Assembly (NCBI GenBank): GCA_021798235.1
Contig: JAJZMO010000116.1
Location: forward strand, 1 to 9,201
Source: Acidobacteriota bacterium
GTDB lineage: Bacteria; Acidobacteriota; Terriglobia; Terriglobales; Acidobacteriaceae
Direction of reading: 5' to 3'
Length of the DNA stretch: 9,201 nt
Positions 1 to 6,452 of this stretch are shown here, in pieces. A program made the position numbers and the translations under genes. Under the pieces are notes generated by a model. The model had not been told where the DNA came from. It made no database searches and worked only from the letters and a program-made list of their open reading frames with translations. Position 1 is the first letter of the stretch, and every line of letters starts with the position of its first letter.

Positions 1-99
1 CTTGCGCAACCTGCGCTCGAAGTGACAAGGTAAAGAGAGGGCGCAGGGATGGATCGCAGAAATGCCGAGCCATCCTGCGCCAGATGTGAGGATGGATTG

Positions 100-408
100 A
101 TGAGCGAGCTGGTTCGTTTGTGCGCCGTGGCGGAGTTGCCCGCCGAAGGCCAGGCCAAAGAGTTTTCTGTGGGCGAGCACGTGGTGTGCGTGGCCACCAT
201 CGGCGGCAAGCCGCTGGCGCTGAACAACGTCTGCCCGCATCGCGGCGGGCCGCTGGCCGAGGGAACGATCGAAGGCGGCAAGGTGGTTTGCCCGTGGCAT
301 CAGTGGACCTTCGACTTGGCCACTGGCGAGGCTACCGATCCGCCGGGAGCCAAGACCGATGCCTACGCGCTCACGCTCTCTGGCGCAGAGGTGATGATTG
401 CGCTGTAG
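100..408 (+). CDS. Rieske [2Fe-2S] ferredoxin-like protein
   Basis: A small soluble electron-transfer protein of the Rieske ferredoxin/NirD-like type, 102 residues from this start. The sequence shows the complete Rieske cluster signature: Cys45-Pro-His47 and Cys64-Pro-Trp-His67, which would bind one iron by two Cys and the other by two His. Length fits a stand-alone Rieske domain with no catalytic partner domain, signal peptide or membrane segment. I chose the ATG at 100 because GAGGA at 88-92 lies 7 bases upstream and the protein then begins, as this family usually does, just before the first beta strand (SELVRLCAVAELP). An in-frame ATG at 49, with AGAGAGG at 34-40, would add 17 residues including a Cys-x-x-Cys pair and cannot be excluded. 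No oxygenase or reductase gene lies beside it, so its redox partner is unknown. Family assignment is firm; the physiological role is not. Confidence 0.9.
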   Translation: MSELVRLCAVAELPAEGQAKEFSVGEHVVCVATIGGKPLALNNVCPHRGGPLAEGTIEGGKVVCPWHQWTFDLATGEATDPPGAKTDAYALTLSGAEVMIAL

Positions 409-411
409 CGC

Positions 412-1356
<945 letters not shown>

Positions 1357-1370
1357 GGTCGTGTGGGGAC

Positions 1371-2420
1371 TTACTGTACGGGCAGGCCCGTATGCGCCGC
1401 CAGAGCCGGCGGGTGCAGGGTGAACTCGTGCTCCAATTGGGCGTTGAGTCCGGTCTGGGCAAACTCTGCGGCCACGCGGATGCCGTTCAGGATCGCGCGA
1501 TCATTGGACGAACCGTGGCCGACGATGCAGACCCCGCGCAGGCCCAAGAGCGGCGCTCCGCCGTATTCGGAGTAGTCCAAACGTTTTTTGAAATTGAGAA
1601 ATGCCTTGCGTGCCAGCAATGCGCCGACCTGGGAGCTGAGCGTGGCCCCGAGAGATTCGCGCAACGACTCGCGCACCAGCTTCACAATGCCTTCGGATGT
1701 TTTTAGCGCGACATTGCCGATGAAGCCATCGCAGACGATCACGTCCGCATGGCCGTTGTAGATGTCGCGGCCTTCAACATTGCCAATAAAGTTGAGCGGC
1801 AACTGGCGCAGCAGGGGAAAGGTCTCGCGCGTCAGGTCATTGCCTTTGGTCTCTTCCTCGCCAATGGAGAGCAGGCCGACGCGGGGTTGTTCAATTTTGA
1901 GCACATGCTGGGCATACAGGGAACCCATCATGGCGAATTGCACCAGATGCTGCGCTTTGCAATCGACGTTGGCGCCCACATCCAGCAGAACCGACGGGCG
2001 GCCCGCGACGGTGGGCAGCACGGCGGCCAGCGCGGGACGGTCCACGCCGGGCAGCGTTCCCAGCACCATCTTGGCCGTGGCCATGGCTGCGCCGGTGTTG
2101 CCTGCGGTGACAAAGCCAGCGACGCGGCCCTCGCGCACCATCTTCAGGCCCACGCGCATGGTGGAGTCGCGCTTGGAACGCACGGCCGCCGCCGCTTTAT
2201 CCTCCATGGAAATCCACTCACTGGCGTGAACGATCTTAATGGGCAGATGGCGGTTGTGGGTGCTGCGCATGTGCTGGGCCAGCATCTTGCGCAGGCGTGT
2301 CTCCGGGCCAATCAGATGCACCTGCACCGGCAGGTGGCGTGCCGCCAATACGGCTCCGCGAATCTCCGGCTCCGGAGATTTGTCGGATCCCATGGCGTCG
2401 AGCGCGATATCGATCCGCAT
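1371..2420 (-). CDS. plsX: Phosphate acyltransferase PlsX
   Basis: Converts acyl-ACP and inorganic phosphate to acyl-phosphate, the acyl donor that PlsY uses to make lysophosphatidic acid. PlsX is a peripheral membrane enzyme linking fatty-acid synthesis to phospholipid synthesis. From the ATG at 2420 the protein has 349 residues, normal for the family. Conserved blocks appear in order: DAMGSD (8-13), TAGNTGA (105-111), LLDVGAN (145-151), IGEEETKGN (186-194), [12 protein letters not shown] (229-240) and [11 protein letters not shown] (286-296). A GTG two codons upstream (2424-2426) is an alternative start; neither has a convincing Shine-Dalgarno sequence. I prefer the ATG because family members normally start a few residues before the first beta strand. 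The gene begins 13 bases after the rpmF stop and ends 14 bases before fabD, so the three are almost surely cotranscribed. Nothing suggests inactivation. Confidence 0.96.
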   Translation of the reverse strand: MRIDIALDAMGSDKSPEPEIRGAVLAARHLPVQVHLIGPETRLRKMLAQHMRSTHNRHLPIKIVHASEWISMEDKAAAAVRSKRDSTMRVGLKMVREGRVAGFVTAGNTGAAMATAKMVLGTLPGVDRPALAAVLPTVAGRPSVLLDVGANVDCKAQHLVQFAMMGSLYAQHVLKIEQPRVGLLSIGEEETKGNDLTRETFPLLRQLPLNFIGNVEGRDIYNGHADVIVCDGFIGNVALKTSEGIVKLVRESLRESLGATLSSQVGALLARKAFLNFKKRLDYSEYGGAPLLGLRGVCIVGHGSSNDRAILNGIRVAAEFAQTGLNAQLEHEFTLHPPALAAHTGLPVQ

Positions 2421-2433
2421 GGACACGGGCGTG

Positions 2434-2619
2434 TTAGCTGGGTTCCTTCACATCCAGGACGGCGCGGCCTTTGTAGGTGCCGCACTTGGGACAGGCGCGA
2501 TGGGGCAGCTTGCGCTCATGGCAGCTGGGGCACTCACCGGAACCGGTGGCGGTCAGCGCATCGTGTGCGCGGCGTTTTGCGGTGCGCGCCTTGGAGTGGC
2601 GGCGCTTTGGATTCGGCAT
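2434..2619 (-). CDS. rpmF: Large ribosomal subunit protein bL32
   Basis: A 61-residue structural protein of the 50S ribosomal subunit. It starts [13 protein letters not shown], the typical basic L32 N-terminus, and carries a zinc ribbon made of Cys30-x-x-Cys33 and Cys43-x-x-Cys46, so it is the zinc-binding (C+) form. The ATG at 2617-2619 is preceded by a good Shine-Dalgarno sequence (AAGGA at minus-strand positions 2631-2627, 7-base spacer), the clearest ribosome-binding site in this operon. A longer minus-strand frame runs through this gene up to about 3156, but the part before 2619 only shadows the DUF177 gene in another frame. It lies 43 bases after the DUF177 gene and just before plsX, the classic yceD-rpmF-plsX order. 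Confidence 0.96.
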   Translation of the reverse strand: MPNPKRRHSKARTAKRRAHDALTATGSGECPSCHERKLPHRACPKCGTYKGRAVLDVKEPS

Positions 2620-2662
2620 GGCAAATTCCTTTTCTTCAGAAAACTTGTACGGCGCGGCAACG

Positions 2663-3244
2663 TTACGGTTTGTCCGGGCTGCGCATTTGGTCTTGCACTG
2701 CACGCAGCGCAGACCAGCGCGGATCGGCTGGCATGGCTTCGCAGCCGCAGGCCTCCGTATTTCGGTTGCAGCCGCAGTGTACGCAAAGTCCCTTGCAGGA
2801 CTCCGAGCATAAAGTCCGGGCCGGGAGCGAAAGAAGCACCTGCTCCCGCAGCACGTCCTCCAGCAGCAGGCCGTCCTTCTCATAGTATCCGATTTCGGTC
2901 TCGGAAGGCGAGATGGAGCGCTCGTCGCCGATGGCATCGACGCCAATGGGCCGGAAGAGCAGGTCAAAACTCTGGTCGAGCGCGACACGCACCGGCTCCA
3001 GACAGCGGGCGCAGAGCACTTCGACTTCGGCCTGATAGCGGGCACGCAGGCGAATGTCGGCGACGACCTGCCCGGGGCCGCGATGCTCATGCAGCACCTC
3101 GGCCAGGCCGGCGGTATGCAGCGAGAGCAATGCGTGCAGCTCCAGGCCAAAATCAATCTGGCCCGGCGCGATGGGCTGGTCGAAAGGAAGTGGAGCGCGT
3201 TCCAGCTCGGCTACGGAGATGTACATAGTCTTAGGATATTCCAT
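2663..3244 (-). CDS. YceD/DUF177 family protein, probable 23S rRNA accumulation factor
   Basis: A 193-residue protein of the DUF177 (YceD) family; E. coli YceD is linked to accumulation or processing of 23S rRNA. The sequence shows the family's hallmark C-terminal cysteine block, Cys150-Lys-Gly-Leu-Cys154-x-x-Cys157-Gly, followed by Asn-Arg-Asn and two further cysteines (166, 168). An earlier Cys78-x-x-Cys81 pair is also present; together these could bind a metal, though this is inference. The middle has the acidic stretch typical of the family (EIGYYEKDGLLLEDVLREQ). I chose the ATG at 3244 because AGGGG at minus-strand positions 3254-3250 precedes it by 5 bases; the ATG at 3226 lacks such a site. 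The position directly upstream of rpmF is the strongest contextual support. It starts 33 bases after the end of the HAD-UbiA gene. Confidence 0.9.
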   Translation of the reverse strand: MEYPKTMYISVAELERAPLPFDQPIAPGQIDFGLELHALLSLHTAGLAEVLHEHRGPGQVVADIRLRARYQAEVEVLCARCLEPVRVALDQSFDLLFRPIGVDAIGDERSISPSETEIGYYEKDGLLLEDVLREQVLLSLPARTLCSESCKGLCVHCGCNRNTEACGCEAMPADPRWSALRAVQDQMRSPDKP

Positions 3245-3277
3245 TGCGGCCCCTGCCGGAATGGCGGGCGCTGGCCT

Positions 3278-4873
3278 CTACCGAGCGGCGAAGATGGCAA
3301 TGGCGGCCATCATCAGCCCGGCCAGCAGGCTGGCGCGGTCGGTCAACGCAAAAATCACAGGATCTTCTTCCATCTCCGCGCGCGAGGCCTTCAGCCAGAT
3401 ACGGCTCAACCACCAGAGCAGCACGGGCGTCATGAGCCAGAGCCGGTGCGGATGCCGATACAAATATCCGATCTCTGGATTGTTGATGTAGAGGGCGAAG
3501 ATCAGGATGGAGGCATAGGCGCTGGCGGTGCCAAAGCTGCGCAACTGCTCCAGATCCTGCACGCGGTAGCCGCGTCCGTTGGCGGGGATGGCTCCGCGCA
3601 GGCGCAGATTTTCCAGCTCGCTGAAGCGCTTGACCAGCGCCAAGCTGAAGAAGAAGAAGATGGAAAAGGCGGCCATCCACGGCGAAACGGGCACACGCAC
3701 GGCGGCGGCTCCGGCCAGAATGCGCAACGTGTAGAGCGCCGAGAGCAGCAACACATCGATGAGGACGCGACGCTTGAGCCGCAGCGAGTAGGCCAGCGTG
3801 CTGACTCCATAGATCGCCAGCCAGAGGGTGAAGGCTGGCGGCAAAGCGTGCAGCGAGAGCGTGACGGCGGCGGCCAGCGCCAGGCCCAGCACAGCTCCGG
3901 TGGGAATGCGCAGGTCGCCTGCGGCGAAAGGGCGCGTGCGTTTGCGTGGGTGCTGGCGGTCGGCTTCGATGTCCAACAGGTCGTTCAGAATGTAGGTGGC
4001 CGAGGCCACGCCGCAGAAGCAGAGAAAGGCCATCAGTTCCACTGCGAAGGCCGGGCCGCGCAGCTTGTGCGCCAGCAGCAGCGGCAAAAAGAGCAGCGCA
4101 TTTTTTGCCCACTGATGCACACGCAAGGTGCGCATCAGCGTGCGGATGCGGGGCGCACGGTCCAGAAAAACCTGCGGCCGGGGTGCAGCAGGGTTTTCAC
4201 GGCGGCGCAGCCCATGAATGCGCTGCCGCAATCCACGGGCGGGATTGGCCAACAGCGCCGTGGCGGCTGCGCGTAACAGCGGAACGTCGGTGTGACTGTT
4301 TCCGATGTAGTCGAAGCCCTGTGGGCCGAAGCGTTCCTCGAGCTGGAGCAATTTTTTCTTGCCCGTCAGGTTGGTGGTGCCATCACTGGCCAATATGGAT
4401 TGGAAGAGGCCCGTGTGCTGGGCCACGCGCTCGGCCAAGCGATGATCGGCGCCCGTGGCCAGCACCAGGGTGCGTCCGGCGGCGGCTTGTTGGCGCAGGT
4501 AGAGCAGCACCGCTGCGTTATACGGCAGGTGCGCGGGATCGGGCAGGGCCTGCTCTGCCAATTTCGCTTTGAAGTGCGCGCGTCCCCGCAACAGCCAGAA
4601 AGGGGCCTGCACAAAGCGTCGGGGCGCTTGATGCGCCAGTGTGCAGAGCGAATCCGAAAGTGTGTCGCTCTTGACCAGGGTTCCGTCCAGATCGACGCAA
4701 AGCACAGGCGCGCTCACTGCGTTCGATTGTGCGTCGGCTTTCGGAAGGCTCATCGCGTCCATCGTTGGAGTGGTTGGAGAAATCGAGTGGATTTCCTTCG
4801 CAGCTGCGCGCGGCGAAGCGCTGCCGGTACGGACAGCGTGCGACCCCGGCGATCCAGCGCAGGATTGACTCAT
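3278..4873 (-). CDS. HAD-hydrolase/UbiA prenyltransferase fusion, decaprenyl-phosphate phosphoribosyltransferase-like
   Basis: A two-domain protein, 531 residues from this start. Residues about 55-215 form a HAD-type phosphatase-like domain: Asp61-Leu-Asp63-Gly-Thr (nucleophile motif), LATGAD with Thr140 (motif II), lysines 172-174 (motif III region) and GNSHTD 191-196 (motif IV, with Asn192 where Asp is common). Residues about 245-531 are a UbiA-superfamily membrane domain with roughly eight or nine hydrophobic helices. It has RVHQWAKN (251-258), NDLLDIEADRQHP (297-309) with the Mg-binding aspartates, then KRTRP, and a second block YTLRILAG (381-388). These motifs resemble decaprenyl-phosphate phosphoribosyltransferase (mycobacterial Rv3806c) more than UbiA proper. 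Likely reaction: transfer of phosphoribose to a polyprenyl phosphate, possibly followed by dephosphorylation by the HAD part (inference). Start is uncertain: ATGs at 4873, 4762 and 4753 are all in frame, none has a good Shine-Dalgarno sequence, and the first 40 residues look unconserved, so the true start may be 4762 or 4753. First gene of the minus-strand operon. Confidence 0.9.
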   Translation of the reverse strand: MSQSCAGSPGSHAVRTGSASPRAAAKEIHSISPTTPTMDAMSLPKADAQSNAVSAPVLCVDLDGTLVKSDTLSDSLCTLAHQAPRRFVQAPFWLLRGRAHFKAKLAEQALPDPAHLPYNAAVLLYLRQQAAAGRTLVLATGADHRLAERVAQHTGLFQSILASDGTTNLTGKKKLLQLEERFGPQGFDYIGNSHTDVPLLRAAATALLANPARGLRQRIHGLRRRENPAAPRPQVFLDRAPRIRTLMRTLRVHQWAKNALLFLPLLLAHKLRGPAFAVELMAFLCFCGVASATYILNDLLDIEADRQHPRKRTRPFAAGDLRIPTGAVLGLALAAAVTLSLHALPPAFTLWLAIYGVSTLAYSLRLKRRVLIDVLLLSALYTLRILAGAAAVRVPVSPWMAAFSIFFFFSLALVKRFSELENLRLRGAIPANGRGYRVQDLEQLRSFGTASAYASILIFALYINNPEIGYLYRHPHRLWLMTPVLLWWLSRIWLKASRAEMEEDPVIFALTDRASLLAGLMMAAIAIFAAR

Positions 4874-5141
4874 GGTACAACACGTTTGTCTCCAGCGAAG
4901 TATGGCGGTGGAATTCCCAATTTGCGGCGTGCGCCTGCGCCGGGCTGGAAATACTTTCCCCAGCCAACGAATCCGTTTCTATACTGGGAGCGGGCCAGCG
5001 GACTGTCTTGGCCCGTGTCGTAGCGCGGGGCGCGGAAACTTTTCTGCCCCGGAATGCGTCTTGTGTAGGGGCGGAGTCTACGTCCTGCCTCGGCAAGTCG
5101 GCCAGAAAAAATCTGCAATAGGACAAATACAAGCGACCATC
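4874..5141. promoter_or_regulatory. Divergent intergenic region between the HAD-UbiA operon and the efflux operon
   Basis: This 268-base stretch must hold promoters for both operons. It extends to 4754 or 4763 if the HAD-UbiA protein starts at an internal ATG. On the plus strand a TATACT hexamer at 4980-4985 could be a -10 box, but the -35 position (around 4957-4962) has no good match. On the minus strand the same place reads TATAGA, also without a well-spaced -35. An imperfect dyad at 4943-4965 lies next to it. The plus-strand frame is open across the region, but its translation does not resemble a membrane-fusion protein N-terminus, so I treat it as noncoding. Confidence 0.5.
4943..4965. 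promoter_or_regulatory. Candidate operator: imperfect inverted repeat upstream of the efflux genes
   Basis: GGCTGG at 4943-4948 and CCAGCC at 4960-4965 form a perfect 6-base inverted repeat. AAA and TTT just inside extend the symmetry with a 2-base bulge. It lies 15 bases before the TATACT hexamer and would cover the -35 region of a plus-strand promoter. RND efflux operons are often controlled by a repressor or response regulator bound at such a position, but no regulator gene is present in the window, and short dyads occur by chance in GC-rich DNA. Confidence 0.25.
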
Positions 5142-6452
5142 ATGCCCAGCACAGAGATTCCCACGCCCACATACCCCCAACCGGGTTCCGCTCCGGATTC
5201 GCAACGGCACTCCGATGGCCCAGCCGCAGGAGGGGGCGCGCCGTGGGATCCCGATCCGAAGCCGCATGGCTGGGTGCGGGCGCTGGTGGCGCTGCTGATT
5301 GTCGCCGCAGTCGCCGGAGCGATTTGGCGCATTGCCACCGCACGCAGTGAAAAGGACAAGCAGGCCGCCGCGCGTGCCGCCCGTATGGCCGCATATATGA
5401 AGGTCCCGGTGCAGGCCGCCGTGGTGGCACGCCGCACAGTGCCCGTGTATCTGGATGGACTGGGCACGGTGACCGCCTATTACACAGACACGATCAACAC
5501 ACGCGTGACCGGGCAGATTTTGCAGGTGAATTTTCGCGAGGGCCAGGATGTACACAAGGGCGATCTGCTGATCGTCATTGACCCGGCTCCATACAAGGCT
5601 GCGCTGGACCAAGCCAAGGGTCAGCTTGTGCGCGATCAGGCGCTGCTCGATGATTACAAGGTTGAGCTGGCCCGCTATCAGGGCCTGTATCAGGAGGGTG
5701 TGTACTCCAAAGAACAACTCGACGCGGAGCAGGCGCTCTACGGCCAGTATGTGGGCACGGTTGAGACCGACCAAGCCGCCATCGCCACCGCGCAGGTCAA
5801 CTTGGATTACTGCTACATCCGGTCCCCGATTGATGGCCGCGTGGGCTTGCGCTTGGTGGATCCCGGCAACATTGTGCAATCGACGGCGACCACGGGAATG
5901 CTCATCATCACGCAGATGCGGCCCATCGCGGTGGACTTCACATTGCCCGAGGATGACTTGCCCAAGGTGCTGCCCCGGATGCGCAGCCGCGCAGGGTTGA
6001 TGGTCGATGCGTATGACCGCTCTTCGCAACAGCATTTGGCCACAGGCAAGCTACTCACCGTGGACAATGAGATCGATCCAACAACGGGAACGGCCAAGTT
6101 TAAAGCCATCTTCCCGAACGAAAATGAGAGCCTGTTCCCGGATCAATTCGTCAACGTGCGTCTGGTGATTGACCAGTTGCCCAACGCCACCGTGATGCCT
6201 GCCGCCGCCTTGCAACACGGCCCGGACGGCGATTTCGTCTTTACCGTGCAGCCGGACAATACCGCCAAAATGCAGCCAGTGCATGTGGCGCTGACCGAAG
6301 GCTCGATTCTGGTGGTCGACAAGGGCGTTGCGCCCGGCGAAAAGGTCGTCATTGATGGCGCAGAAAAGCTGCGCAATGGCAGCAATGTCGTCGCCAGCGT
6401 GGCCAGCGATGCCGATGCCTACAAAATGAAGGCGCAGGGAACTACGCTGTGA
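5142..6452 (+). CDS. RND efflux periplasmic adaptor (membrane-fusion protein), MdtA-like
   Basis: Adaptor subunit joining an RND inner-membrane pump to an outer-membrane channel. From the ATG at 5142 it has 436 residues. Residues 1-43 are hydrophilic and proline-rich, presumably cytoplasmic; 44-62 form one hydrophobic anchor; the rest is periplasmic. No lipobox is seen. After the anchor come the first lipoyl half-motif ([18 protein letters not shown], 108-125), a helical hairpin (about 151-220), the second lipoyl half ([17 protein letters not shown], 221-237), a beta-barrel region with [10 protein letters not shown] (332-341), and the membrane-proximal domain with VMPAAALQ (351-358) and LRNGSNV near the end. 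These blocks match the MdtA group. No strong ribosome-binding site precedes 5142 (AGGA at 5120-5123 is too far), but the frame offers no better start before the anchor. Its stop overlaps the start of the transporter gene, so the two form an operon. Confidence 0.93.
   Translation: MPSTEIPTPTYPQPGSAPDSQRHSDGPAAGGGAPWDPDPKPHGWVRALVALLIVAAVAGAIWRIATARSEKDKQAAARAARMAAYMKVPVQAAVVARRTVPVYLDGLGTVTAYYTDTINTRVTGQILQVNFREGQDVHKGDLLIVIDPAPYKAALDQAKGQLVRDQALLDDYKVELARYQGLYQEGVYSKEQLDAEQALYGQYVGTVETDQAAIATAQVNLDYCYIRSPIDGRVGLRLVDPGNIVQSTATTGMLIITQMRPIAVDFTLPEDDLPKVLPRMRSRAGLMVDAYDRSSQQHLATGKLLTVDNEIDPTTGTAKFKAIFPNENESLFPDQFVNVRLVIDQLPNATVMPAAALQHGPDGDFVFTVQPDNTAKMQPVHVALTEGSILVVDKGVAPGEKVVIDGAEKLRNGSNVVASVASDADAYKMKAQGTTL

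Noticed and set aside
1..33. Possible 3' end of an upstream plus-strand gene (stop codons at 23-25 and 31-33 in two frames)
   Set aside because: Fewer than 11 codons are visible, so no gene can be supported.
2620..3156. N-terminal extension of the L32 frame
   Set aside because: L32 starts at its own ATG with a good ribosome-binding site; the extension overlaps the DUF177 gene in another frame.
3083..4276. Long plus-strand open frame (397 codons) opposite the HAD-UbiA gene
   Set aside because: The minus strand carries clear HAD and UbiA motifs over the same bases; the plus-strand translation is Gln/Gly/Arg-rich with no family features.
4872..5141. Upstream in-frame extension of the membrane-fusion protein (90 codons)
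   Set aside because: The translation has scattered Cys and Arg and no signal or adaptor features, and it covers the expected divergent promoter region; ATG 5142 gives a normal domain layout.
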